A stretch of DNA of 64,000 bases from assembly GCA_012932295.1 (NCBI GenBank), contig JAAONU010000002.1, positions 22,289,770 through 22,353,769 on the forward strand, written 5' to 3'. Position 1 is the stretch's first letter. Each line of letters opens with the position of its first letter. The translations under genes and the position numbers were made by a program. Shown in pieces: positions 23,998-35,516 of this stretch. Under the pieces are notes generated by a model. That model ran no database searches. It saw only the letters and a program-made list of their open reading frames with translations, and was not told where the DNA came from. The DNA comes from Cyclina sinensis. Its lineage: Eukaryota; Mollusca; Bivalvia; Venerida; Veneridae.

Positions 23998-25258
23998 TGA
24001 AAATCTAAACAGTTTTTGATCAATAACCATAGAACACTTCAGCCCAGGCTACCTAAAATTTCATAAGCAGGTAGGGCATAGCCAGTAGATGACCCCCTTA
24101 GATTTTTGGGATAATAGGTTAAAGGCCAATGTAAAAGAGACCATAAAAAGCAAAACCTTTCCTAATAAATATCTAGAGAATGCCTAGGCTCAGGTTCCTT
24201 AAACTTGGTTTGTAAGTTGGTCATGACCAGTAGATGACCCCTATAGTTTTTCAGATCAATAGGTCAAAGGCCAAGGTTACAGTGACCTTGAAAAGCAAAA
24301 TGGTTTCCAATCAATAACTATAAGATGCTTGGGCACAGATTCCTCAAACTTGTAAGTTGGTTATAACCAGTAGATGACCCCTATTGCTTTTCAGGTCAAA
24401 GGTCAAGTTCACAGTGACCTTGAAAATCAGAAGGGTTTCAATCAATCATAGAACACTTCGGCCCAGGCTCCCTGAAACTTCTTAGGCAGGTTGATCGTGG
24501 CCAGTAGATGACCCCTATAGATTTCCGGGACATTAGGTTAGAGGCCAGAGTTGCAGTGACCTTGAAAAGCAAAACATTTCTTAATAAATATCTAGAGAAT
24601 GTGCAGTCCAGGTTTCTCAAACTTGCTTTGTAAGTTGGTCATGACCAGTAGATGACCTCTATAGTTTTTTAGATCACTAGGTTAAAGACCAAGGACACAG
24701 TGACCTTGAAAAGCGACACAGTTTCTGTTTAATAACTACAGAGAGCTTTGCCCCAGGCTTCCTAAAAACTTCATAGGCAGGTTGGTCATAGCCAGTAGAT
24801 GATCCCTATAGTTTTTAGGGTCACTAGATCAAAGGTCAGGGTCTTATTGATCATTAACTGAAAAATGGTTTCTGATGAGAATGCTTGGGCCTACAGTCCT
24901 TGAATTTGCAGTGCAGGTTGATAATGACCCATAGATGACTCATATTGTTTTTGAGGTCACATGGTCAAAGTTCAAGGTCACAGTGATCTTCAAAATCAAA
25001 ACGGTTTCTAATTGATAACTAAAGAACACTTGGGCCTAGGCTCTCAAAAACTTCATAGGCAGGTTGGTCATGGCCAGTAGATGATCACTCTAGTTTTCCA
25101 GGTTTTTAGGCCACTGTCACCATGACATTGAAAAGCAGAACTTTTTCTGATAGTTATCTAGAGAATCTTTGGGTCCAGATTCCTCAAACTTTAATTATAG
25201 GTTTTACATGACCAGTAGATGACCTTTGTAGATTTTCAGGTCACTTGGTCAAAGGCCA

Positions 25259-25273
25259 AGGTCACAGTGACCT
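25259..25273. promoter_or_regulatory. Perfect consensus ERE-like palindrome
   Basis: Third exact AGGTCACAGTGACCT in the same family B array, preceded by AAAGGCCA and followed by TGAAAAGCAAAA as in the other units. Confidence 0.6.
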
Positions 25274-25728
25274 TGAAAAGCAAAATGTTTCAGATCTATA
25301 ACTCTAAAATGCTTTGGCCCAGGCTTCCTAAAACTTCATAGGCAAGTTGGTCATGGCCAGTAGAATAAAATGACCCCTGTTGTTTTTAGGGTCACTAGGT
25401 TAAAGGCTAAGATCATGGTGGCCATAAACCATAATTAGGAAACCGGATTCTGATTGATAACTAGAGACCCCTTTGGCCTTGCTGCCTCAAAACTTCTTAC
25501 CTTCCTACCCATGCAGTTCCTGCACTCTTTCGTGTCCTCCAGTAATTGAACTCTATACCTTTTATAACCAAAGTGTCATTGACATAATCTGCAGTTCCTT
25601 TCATTCCCCTGGCCAATAGCTTTTGATATCAGAAGCTCCTGTCATCCACCCTTTAATGTTTTCTTTTATGGCTACCTCTAGCAATAAGGTGCAAGAGAGG
25701 CATTATGTTTTACAAACATCTCATTTTT

Positions 25729-28293
25729 TTAGCTCACCTGAGCATGCTCATGTGAGCTTTTAGGATCCTTGATTGTCCGGCGTCCGTCCGTCCGTCCGTC
25801 CGTCCGTCGTCCACAATTCATTCAAACGACATCTCCTCTGAAACCACTGGGCAAAATTTAATATAACTTGTCTAGAATGTTCCTTGCATGAAGCTCTACC
25901 AAGTTTGTTCAAATGGTTCCGGTTCATTGCATTTCTGGGTCACAGGAGCTAAAAACAGATTTGAAAAGTTGGATCTTTAAAAATCTTCTTGTCAGAAACC
26001 ACAAGACCTGGAGCTTTGATATTTGGTATAAAGCATCATCTAGTGGACCTCTACCAAGTTTGTTCAAATTATGATCCTGGGGTCAAAAATGGCCCCGCCC
26101 CAGGGGTAACTTGTTTTACATAGAGTTATATAGGAAAAACTTTAAAAATCTTCTTGTCAGAAACCGTAAGGCATAGAGCTAAGATATTTGGTGTGCAGCA
26201 TTGTCTAGTGGACCTCTACCAAGTTTGTTCAAATCATGGCCTCTGGGTCAAAAATGGCCCCGCCCCAGGGGTAACTTGTTTTACATGAATTATATAGGAA
26301 AAACTTTAAAAATCTTCTTGTCAGAAACCGTAAGGCATAGAGCTAAGATATTTGGTGTGCAGCATTGTCTAGTGGACATCTACCAAGTTTGTTCAAATCA
26401 TGGCCTCTGGGTCAAAAATGGCCCCGCCCCAGGGGTACCTTGTTTTACATAGAGTTATATAGGAAAAACTTTAAAAATCTTCTTGTCAGAAACCGTAAGG
26501 CATAGAGCTTAGATATTTGGTGTGCAGCATTGTCTAGTGGACCTCTACCAAGTTTGTTCAAGTCATGGCCTCTGGGTCAAAAATGGCCCCGCCCCAGGGG
26601 TAACTTGTTTTACATAGAGTTATATAGGAAAAACTTCGAAAATCTTCTTGTCTGAAACCACAAGGCCCTGAGCCTTAAGATTTAGTATGTAGCATTGTCT
26701 AGTGGACCTCTACCAAGTTTGTTCCAATTATACCCCTGGAGTCAAATTTGGCCCCACCCCGGGGTCATTGGTTTTACATAGGCTTATATAGTGAAAACTT
26801 TGAAAATCTTCTTGTAGAAGGAGAAGTAACATTTTCAGTCCAAATAATCTGGAAATTTGTCAGACAGGTTGTTTTTATGATTTCTAGCTCAAGTTCGAAT
26901 ATTGGTCATCTGGGTTCAAAAACTAGGTCACAGAGCCCAAAAATAGAAAAAACCTTGTTAACACTCTAGAGGTTACATTTTCAGTCCAAATATCCTGGAA
27001 ATTTGTCAGAAAGGTTGTTTTGATGATTTTTAGCTCAAGCTCAAAATTGGGTCATCTGGGGTCAAAAACTAGGTCACAGAGCCCAAATATGGAAAAACCT
27101 TGTTAACACTCTAGAGGTAACATTTTCAGTCCAAATAACCTGGAATCTGTCAGAAAGGTTGTTTCAATGATTTCTAGGTTAAATTTGAATATGTGTCATC
27201 TGAAATCAAAAACTAGGTCACAGAGCCCAAAAATAGCAAAAAACTTGTTAACACTCTAGAAGCTACTTTTCAGTCCAAATATTCTCGAAATTTGTCAGAA
27301 AAAATGTTTTAATGATTTCTAGCTCAGATTCGAATAAAGGTCATCTGGGGTCAAAAACTAAGTCACAGACACCAAATATGGAAAAACCTTGTAAACACGC
27401 ATTGAGGTAACATTTTTAGTTCAAATAACCTTGAAATTTGTCAGAAAGATTGTTTTAATGATTTCTAGCTCAGTTTTGAATATGGGTTATGTGGGGTCAA
27501 AAACTAGGACACATGGCCAAAAAGTAGAAAATCCTTGTTAATGCTCTAGAGGTTACATTTTCAGTCCAGATGTCCTTGAAATTTGTCAGAAAGGTTGTTT
27601 CAATGATTTCTAGCCCGGACTAGGATATGGGTCATCTGGGATCAAAAACTAGGTCACAGAGCCCTAAAAGGTAAAAACCACTTTAACACTCCAGAGGTTA
27701 CATTTTCAGTGCAAATATCCTGGAAATTTGTCAGACAGGTTGTTTTGATGATTTCTAGCTCAAGTACTAATATGGGTCATCTTTGGTCAAAAACTAGGTC
27801 ACATTGACCAAATATGGAAAAACCTTGTTAACACTCTAGAGTTAAGATTTTAATTCCAAATAACCTGAAAATTTGTCAGAAAGGTTGCTTCTATGATTTC
27901 CAGCTCAGCTTTGAATATGGGTCATCTGGATTAAAAAACTAGGTCACAGAGCCTAAATATCGAAAAACTTTGTAAACACTCTAGAGGCTACATTTTCAGT
28001 CCAAATGTCCTGGAAATTTGTCAGAAAGGTTGTTTTGATGATTTCTAGCTCAGGTTTGGATATGGATTATCTGGATTAAAAAACTAGGTCACAGAGTCCA
28101 AATATCGAAAAACCTTGTTAACACTAGAGGCTACACTTTCAGTCCAAATAACCTTGAAATTTGTCAGAAAGATTGTTTCAATAATTTCTAGGCCAAGTTT
28201 GAATATGGGTTCAATTAACCAGGTCCATAGCAACTTTGTTAAAAGCAGTCATATTCAGGTGAGCGATATAGGGCCATCATGGCCCTCTTGTTT
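25729..28293 (+). mobile_element. Family A element, two-array copy
   Basis: The 5' stem-loop AGCTCACCTGAGCA / TGCTCATGTGAGCT is followed by five to six GTCC repeats. Array 1 (about 25930-26790) and array 2 (about 26800-28230) match the 7229 and 19359 copies closely. The 3' end is TATTCAGGTGAGCGATATAG, GGGCCATCATGGCCC, TCTTGTTT. It begins in the T-rich 3' end of the family B element at 23355-25727, an example of one element inserting at the terminus of another. Confidence 0.88.
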
Positions 28294-29092
28294 CAGTTTT
28301 CATTGTGTATAGAAGCATAATACTGTGTTTTTTCCATATTAACTTCTTTTAAATTTTAAAGAAAAAAGATTTCAGTTTAATTCTGTGAGTCAGTCACTTT
28401 AAATATTTTGTGTAAAATATTTTATCTTTGAAAATCTTGTTGTCAGAAACCGTAAGCTCAAGACCTTAGGTATTTGGTATTTAGCATTGTATAGTTGACC
28501 TTTACCAAAATTGCTCAATAAATTTCCCAAGGATCATAACTGACCCAAACTGCGGGGGACAGGTGGGGGTCACTTGTTTTATGTTGAGTTGTGTAGGAAA
28601 AATTTTAAAAATCTCCTTGTCTGAATCTGTTTGCCTTAGAGCTGAGAGATTTTGTTAGTTGCATTAACCCCTAACAAGTTGAAATTTTGTCCTATGTGCC
28701 AGTTTTGGCTCTGCCCAAGGGTTCTATTTGTATACAGTAGTTCATCTTTGAAAATCTTGACTTCTACAAGGATTGTTAAGTTTATAATGGCCCCACACAA
28801 GAAAGTCTTGTTTTACATTGGGTTGTGTAGAAAAATCTTTGAAAATCTTTTTGTCTAAAACTGTATGTCATAGAGGTTAGGTATTTTGTATGTAGCATTG
28901 TCTAGCAGATATGTACTATGCTTGTTCAAATTATATCCCTTGGGTTAAAATTCGCCCCACCCTAGGGGTCCTATTTGTATAAAATATTACACCTTTGCAA
29001 CTGTAATCTTGTTTCTGATGTTTGCTAATCAGCAGACCTTAAACCAAAATACTCGGGTGAGTGATTCAGGGCCATCATGGCTCTCTTGTTTA
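28294..29092 (+). mobile_element. Family A relic, strongly diverged
   Basis: Units are recognisable by AATCTTGTTGTCAGAAACCG, CATTGT(A/C)TAG and TTGTTCAAATTATAT. The 3' end CTCGGGTGAGTGATTC, GGGCCATCATGGCTC, TCTTGTTT is intact. No 5' stem is seen. It may be an old copy into whose left part the 25729 element inserted. Confidence 0.65.
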
Positions 29093-29668
29093 ATTAGTTA
29101 ATATTCTTAGATAGAAAAGTACTTGATAAGACAGCTTGTATAAAAAGTAGGGATGGCAACGAGTAACCGGTTAACCGAGTACTCGATCGAACGTCCGAAT
29201 ATCGGTTAACAAAATTAATATTCGATTACTCGGCAAAAATATATAATTTCTATTTTTTTGCGATTTAGAAAGGTTGTTGTATCCAATCAGTTCAGAAATT
29301 TGGAGATGTACATGTATCTTCATAAATACCTGTTAAATGCAATCAAAACATCCTTGCAGAGGTGCGAAAATGATATCGTTAATTTAACGAGGCGATCAAC
29401 AGTTTGACACGCGCATGGGATTGAACACCTGTGTCACTTACGTCATTCGGCCTCTTATAATATCTAATTGCCTTTAATTGTGTAAGAGTTTGTAGCCAAA
29501 CTTTTTAAGGTTTATGTTTTGAAAACAGCAAATGGCCGGATTGCTATTATGAATGTTAGATTAAAGGTAGTAATTAGACCCGATTAAGCGTTTGTTTTTC
29601 TTTACTCAATAAAGGAGAGTAACTCCCTTTTCTTCTTTACGCATATAAATCCAGAAATATCATTAACT

Positions 29669-32600
29669 TTTTAGCTCACCTGAGCATGCTCATGTGAGCT
29701 TTTAGGATCATTGATTGTCCGGCGTCCGTCCGTCCGTCCGTCCGTCGTCCACAATTCATACAAACGACATCTCCTCTGAAACCACCAGGCAAAATTTAAT
29801 GAAACTTGCCTAGAATGTTCCTTGCATGAAGCTCTACCAAGTTTGTTCAAATGGTTCCGGTTCATTGCATTTCTGGGTCACAGGAGCTAAAAACAGATTT
29901 GAAAAGTTGGATCTTTAAAAATCTTCTTGTCAGAAACCACAAGGCCTGGAGCTTTGATATTTGGTATAAAGCATCATCTAGTGGACCTCTACCAAGTTTG
30001 TTCAAATTATGATCCTGGGGTCAAAAATGGCCCCGCCCCAGGGGTAACTTGTTTTACATAGAGTTATATAGGAAAAACTTTAAAAATCTTCTTGTCAGAA
30101 ACCGTAAGGCATAGAGCTAAGATATTTGGTGTGTACCATTGTCTAGTGGACCTCTACCAAGTTTGTTCAAATCATGGCCTCTGGGTCAAAAATGGCCCCG
30201 CCCCAGGGGTAACTTGTTTTACATAGAGTTATATAGGAAAAACTTTAAAAATCTTCTTGTCAGAAACCGTAAGGCATAGAGCTAAGATATTTGGTATGTA
30301 GCATTGTCTAGTGGACCTCTACCAAGTTTGTTCAAATTATGATCCTAGGGTCAAAAATGGCCCCGCCCCAGGGGTAACTTGTTTTACATAGAGTTATATA
30401 GGAAAAACTTTAAAAATCTTCTTGTCAGAAACCGTAAGGCATAGAGCTAAGATATTTGGTGTGCAGCATTGTCTAGTGGACCTCTACCAAGTTTGTTCAA
30501 ATCATGGCCTCTGGGTCAAAAATGGCCCCGCCCCAGGGATAACTTGTTTTACATAGAGTTATATAGGAAAAACTTTAAAAATCTTCTTATCAGAAACCAA
30601 AACGCTTAGAGCTAAGATATTTGGTATGTAGCATTGTCTAGTGGACTTCTAGCAAGTTTGTTCAAATTATGATCTTGGGGTCAAAAATGGCCCCGCCCCA
30701 GGGGTAACTTGTTTTACATAGAGTTATATAGGAAAAACTTTAAAAATCTTCTTATCAGAAACCGTAAGGCATAGAGCTTAGATATTTGGTACGTAGCATT
30801 GTCTAGTGGACCTCTACCAAGTCCGTCAAATTATACATCTGGGGTCAAATTTGGCCCCACCCTGGGGTCATTGGTTTTACATAAGCTTGTATAGGAAAAA
30901 CTTCGAAAAATCTTCTTGTCTGACCCACAAGGCCCTGAGCCTTTAGACTTAGTATATAGCATTGTCTAGTGGACCTCTACCAAGTTTGTTCCAATTATAC
31001 CCCTGGAGTCAAATTTGGCCCCAGCCCGGGGTCATTGGTTTTACATAGGCTTATATAGTGAAAACTTTGAAAATCTTCTTGTAGAAGGAGAAGTAACATT
31101 TTCAGTCCAAATAATCTGGAATTTTTTCAGACAGGTTGTTTCTATGATTTCTAGCTCAAGTTCGAATATAGGTCATCTGGGGTCAAAAACTAGGTCACAG
31201 AGCCCAAAAATAGAAAAACCTTGTTAACACTCTAGAGGTTACATTTTCAGTCCAAATAATCTGGAATTTTGTCAGACAGGTTGTTTCTATGATTTCTAGC
31301 TCAAGTTCGAATATGGGTCATCTGGGGTCAAAAACTAGGTCACAGAGCCCAAAAAAAGAAAAACCTTGTTAACACTCTAGAGGTTACATTTTCAGCCAAA
31401 ATAATCTTGAAATTTGTCAGAAAGGTTGCTTTGATGATTTCTAGGTCAAGTTTAAATATAGGTCATCTGGGGTCAAAAACTAGGTCACAGAGCCCAAAAA
31501 TAGAAACATCTTGTTAACACTCTAGAGATTACATTTTTAGCCCAAATAATCTGGAAATTTGTCAGAAAGGTTGCTTCAAAGATTTCTAGCACAAGTTCAA
31601 ATATGGGTCATCTGGGTTTAAAAACTAGGTCACAGAGCCCAAAAATAGAAAAACCTTGTTAACACTCTAGAGGTTACATTTTCAGCCAAAATAATCTTGA
31701 AATTTGTCAGAAAGGTTGCTTTGATGATTTCTAGGTCAAGTTTAAATATAGGTCATCTGGGGTCAAAAACTAGGTCACAGAGCCCAAAAATAGAAACATC
31801 TTGTTAACACTCTAGAGATTACATTTTTAGCCCAAATAATCTGGAAATTTGTCAGAAAAATTGCCTTAAGGATTTCTAGATCAAGTTTGAGTGTGAGTCA
31901 TCTGGGGTCACAAACTAGGTCACAGAGTCCAAATATGGAAAAACCTTGTTAATATTCTAAAGGTAGCATTTTCAGTCCAAATAACCTGGAAATTTGTCAG
32001 AAAGATTCTATGGATGATTTCTAGCTCAGTTTTGAATATAGGTATTCTGGGGTCAAAAACTAGGTCACAGAGCCCGAAAGTAGAAAAACCTTTTAAAAGC
32101 TCTAGAGGTTACATTTTTAGTCCAAATGTCCTTGAAATTTGTCAGAAAGGTTGTTTCAATGATTTCTAGCTCAAATTTGGATATGGGTCATCTCGGATTA
32201 AAAAATAGGTTACATGGTGCAAATATGTAAAAAACTTTTTAACACTCCAGAGGTTACATTTTCAGTCCAAATACCCTAGAAATTTGTCAGACAGGTTTTT
32301 TTGATGATTTCTAGCTCAAGTTGGAGTATGGGTCATCTTGGGTCAAAAACTAGGTCACAGAGCCCAAATATGGAAAAACTTTGTAAACACTCTAGAGGCT
32401 ACATTTTAAGTCCAAATGTCCTGGAAATCTGTCAGATAGGTTGTTTTGATGATTTGTAGCTCAAGTTTGGATATGGGTTATCTGGGGTCAAAAACTAGGT
32501 CACAGAGTCTAAATATCGAGAAACCTTGTTAACACTCTAGATGCTACTTTTTCAGTCCAAATATCCTGCAAATTTGTCAAAGAGATTGTTTCAATAATTT

Positions 32601-32714
32601 CTAGGTCAAGTTCGAATATGGGTTATCTGGGGTCAATTAAAAAGGTCCATAGCAACTTTGTTAAAAGCAGTCATACTCAGGTGAGCGATACAGGGCCATC
32701 ATGGCCCTCTTGTT
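29669..32714 (+). mobile_element. Family A element nested in hAT element
   Basis: The longest two-array copy here. The 5' stem-loop AGCTCACCTGAGCA / TGCTCATGTGAGCT and (GTCC)n are followed by about seven array-1 units and about ten array-2 units, then TACTCAGGTGAGCGATACAG, GGGCCATCATGGCCC, TCTTGTT. Units near 31380-31560 and 31670-31850 repeat each other at a 290-bp offset, another two-unit duplication. It is flanked on both sides by hAT sequence, so it is younger than the hAT insertion. Confidence 0.9.
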
Positions 32715-32768
32715 ATATATTGATAAAGTTTTTGTTTAGAATAAGATATTAAAATTTCAAGAGTCAAA

Positions 32769-32926
32769 GTGCCGCCTGCAAAATCTTATGCTTGGAAATA
32801 TTTCAAACGCTGTGCTGATAGCAAGACTATTAAATGTACATTATGTAGCTGTGACGTATACTGGTTGAACTACAAACATGTTAAATCATTTACGCTTCAA
32901 GCATCCTTTTGAAAACAGACCAGTCT
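32769..32926 (+). pseudogene. BED-type zinc finger remnant of hAT transposase
   Basis: The conceptual translation shows the BED pattern: a Trp-Lys-Tyr-Phe core (SYAWKYFKRCAD), then Cys-x-x-Cys (IKCTLC), then the His-containing helix (YKHVKS) and, after a one-base frame change around 32885-32895, LRFKHPFEN with the last His. In hAT (ZBED-like) transposases this N-terminal domain binds DNA. Here the reading frame is broken, there is no clear start codon and nothing catalytic follows, so it is a dead exon fragment. The surrounding inverted repeats and 8-bp duplication agree with this reading. Confidence 0.75.
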
Positions 32927-33250
32927 ATATAATTTCAAGAAGGAAAAAAGATATATGAACTGTTATACATGTTTTAAACTTGATATTGCTTTAATTAAAA
33001 CGTTATAAATTATAATGTTGATTTAATTTGTTTATTGGTTATTCTAAGTTACCTCCCTTGCAGTCTTATTTATAGTTACACATCTATGAATTTAAATATA
33101 AAACGAAATGAGCATGCAGACGGTGTTAATATATTGTGATAAAACTTTGAAGATCATTGGAAATCATCCAAGTAACCGAGTACTCGATCGGAAAAATGAC
33201 CGAGTACTCGAATATTGATTTTGGTATTCATTGCCATCCCTAATAAAAAG

Positions 33251-33871
33251 TATTAGCAATTATATGAAAAGAATTTATATTCCTGATGTTATATTACAGT
33301 CCACCCTGCCCTAACGGTCAACTTATATAGGAGGTCGCCTTGTGTCAATGGTCATTTCACGATGCCCCCGTTGAAAATCCTTAAAACACGTTAATTAAAT
33401 GGTCACTTTAAGTCTGCGGCCAGCAGCCACAATAATTGCATTCAATTTGCCAAAAATCAACCCGATTTAGTGCTCACGTATCATCTGCTCAAGGTGTGAT
33501 TATGTTAAGATATATCCAAGAATAAACCCTCGGGGCAAACACGTGACAATACAAAGTGCTTTTGATGTATCATTTTGTAAATTCAGTGATTATTTGTTAT
33601 GCATGTATTATAATGTGTTTCGGTTTTAACAATTTTAATCACAAACAATAACAATAGACTCTCACAGTAAACCGTCGATTTAGCCTTTGATCTCATTCAT
33701 TGTCATTAAGAGTTGAAAAGTTTGTTTTATATTTACAAAAGGTATTGATTTCAGTGGTCAATAGAAATTAAAATAAATAATAGCACCTAAGAAGCATGCT
33801 TTTAAGTTGGACTCTAATTCAAATCTGTCACAGAAGTGAAAGAAAACGAAGCTGAAGTATTACTATGCTTC
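33251..33871. mobile_element. Possible pogo-like terminal segment
   Basis: CAGTCCACCCTGCCCTAACG begins at 33297 just after TTA, as pogo/Tigger ends do (TA-CAGT). It continues with repeated (A/T)GGTC motifs (ACGGTCA, GAGGTCGCC, ATGGTCA) typical of pogo-like ends. A partial inverse (CAGTCCAACCTACCTTA on the minus strand) lies at about 35401-35417, but no TA follows it, so the pairing is unproven. No transposase coding seen. The rest is AT-rich unique sequence. Confidence 0.35.
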
Positions 33872-34842
33872 TTTTTAGCTCACCCGAGCTATAGGCTCAT
33901 GGTGAGCTATTAGGATCGATCAATGTCTGTCGTCCGTTGGACATCCACACTTAGTTTGTTAACACTCTAGTGGTCACACTTTTGCCTCAATTGTCATTAA
34001 ACTTAGTCAGGATGTTTGTCCCAGTAATTACTCAGACAAGGTTGAACATGGGTTATCTGGATGAAAAACTAGGTCACATGGTCAAAAAATAGAAAAACCT
34101 TGTTAACACTCTAGAGGCTACTTTTTCAGTCTAAATATCCTGGAAATTTGTCAGAAAGGTTGTTTCGATGATTTCTAGCTCAGATTTGAATAAGGGTAAT
34201 CTGGGGTCAAAAACTAGGTCACAGAGCCCAAATATAGAAAAACCTTGCTAACACTCTAGAGGTAACATTTTCAGTCCAGATAACCTGGAAATTTGTCAGA
34301 AAAGGTTGTTTCGATGATTTCTAGCTCAAATTTGAATATGGATCATCTGGGGTCAAAAACTAGGTCACAGAGCCCGAAAATAGAAAACCCTTGTTAACAC
34401 TGTAGAGGCTACTTTTTCAGTCCAAATAACCCTGGAAATTTGTCAAAAATGGTTGTTTCAATAATTTCTAGCTCAAGTTTGAATATGGATCATCTGGGGT
34501 AAAAAATTAGGTCACAGAGCCCAAATATGGAGAAACATTGTTAACACTCTAGAGGTAACATTTTCAGTCCAAATAAACTGGAAATTTGTCAGAAAGATTG
34601 TTTCTATAATTTCTAGCTCAGGTTCGAATATGGGTCATCTTGGGGTCAAAAACTAGGTCACAGAGCCCAAATATGGAAAAACCTTGTTAACGCTCTAGAG
34701 GTAACATTTTCAGTTCAAATAACATGGAAATTTGTCAGAAAGTTTATGGGTCATCTGGGGTCAAATAAGCAGGTCCAGAACAACTTTGTTAAAAGCAGTT
34801 GACTCAGGTTAGCAATACAGGGCCATCATGGCCCTCTTGTTC
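33872..34842 (+). mobile_element. Family A element, array-2-only copy
   Basis: The 5' stem is AGCTCACCCGAGC TATA GGCTCATGGTGAGCT, different in sequence from other copies but still paired. After a short CTGTCGTCCGTTGG stretch it goes directly into 145-bp array-2 units (GTTAACACTCTAGAGG, ACTAGGTCACAGAGCCC), with no array 1. The 3' end GACTCAGGTTAGCAATACAG, GGGCCATCATGGCCC, TCTTGTT is complete. Confidence 0.85.
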
Positions 34843-35250
34843 TTTATCTCGGCTTATTAGGAGAACCTTCTTATACGAATCATCCCGATTACATGAAGGG
34901 AAAGAACTCTTACCATGTTATGAATCAATTTTCACAGCTCGCCTTAAAAATCAAAATAATATTAATCTTAATCATTTGAGAATGTTTTGTTACTTTCAAA
35001 GAATGAAGTGTAAACTTAGAACAAAGATGTTTTCAAATAATATGTTATTACTGAATCATAGGTTTCTTCAGATAGCACTTAAGAAAATAATGTCTTTACT
35101 TTCTAGAAGAAAAACTGTGACTGCTCAGTGATAAGAAAGTCAGTGATGACAATGATAATACCTAAAAGAATTTAAATGATTGTATGATAACAAGTGTATT
35201 GTATTTTGAACTTGAATTATCATGTTAAAATGTTAATAAAGATACATTTG
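34843..35250 (+). other. Coding-like segment with polyadenylation signal
   Basis: From 34843 an open frame continues to a stop at 35129-35131, rich in Arg, Lys, Leu and Asn and including NLNHLRMFCYFQRMKC. It is joined at its left to family A 3' sequence, so its true start is unknown. About 100 bp after the stop, TTAATAAAG (about 35231-35239) could act as a polyadenylation signal. It might be a terminal exon or part of an unknown transposon. I recognise no domain. Confidence 0.25.
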
Positions 35251-35516
35251 TATAGAACATAATGCATAATTATTCTGTATTCAAAGTAACCACATGCCAC
35301 ATGCTAGTACTAAAGAAAGCAAGCCAACATTACCCCCTGATTTGGCAGTCACCTTGCTTAAGCAGCCAAAATTACTGTTTCCCTCAGCTGGCTGCTTAAG
35401 TAAGGTAGGTTGGACTGGACTTCTTATTGTCACTGTTTGACACAAGACCTTTACCTTGTTTTCAAGAATGCTGCTAAACTGTTCTTTCATTTTAACTACC
35501 AAGTAAATTAATATAT

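Larger units (their letters stand above)
23355..25727 (+). mobile_element. Family B element with palindromic AGGTCA sites
   Basis: A degraded 5' end (AAAAGATGAGGTGGCATATTG, then CAGTCAGTCTGTTGG) is followed by more than a dozen units of about 140 bp. Each has TCATGACCAGTAGATGACCCC, TTAGGTCAAAGGCCAAGG, a CAGTGACCTTGAAAAGC segment and a TTTC(A/C)AATCAATAACTA segment. The 3' end is decayed: GAGGCATT, the hairpin ATGTTTTACAAACAT, then CTCATTTT where CTTGTT is expected. A family A copy begins right there. Several units contain a perfect AGGTCACAGTGACCT palindrome. Confidence 0.75.
29148..33242. mobile_element. hAT-type element with 8-bp target duplication
   Basis: Terminal inverted repeats TAGGGATGGCAA and TTGCCATCCCTA are flanked by a perfect 8-bp duplication ATAAAAAG (29140-29147 and 33243-33250), the size expected for hAT elements. 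Inner sequences also mirror: CCGAGTACTCGATCG occurs near 29178 and near 33177, a 15-bp palindrome-like motif. Removing the family A insertion leaves about 1.05 kb. A decayed BED zinc finger at 32769 supports hAT and shows it is a deletion derivative of a coding element. No DDE/RNase-H-like or dimerisation region remains. Confidence 0.88.

Noticed and set aside
35340..35410. Inverted repeat GCTTAAGCAGCC / GGCTGCTTAAG as a microRNA-type hairpin
   Set aside because: The stem is short (about 17 bp) with a loop of about 23 bases, and it lies near a possible pogo-like end, where such motifs are common; no evidence for a miRNA.
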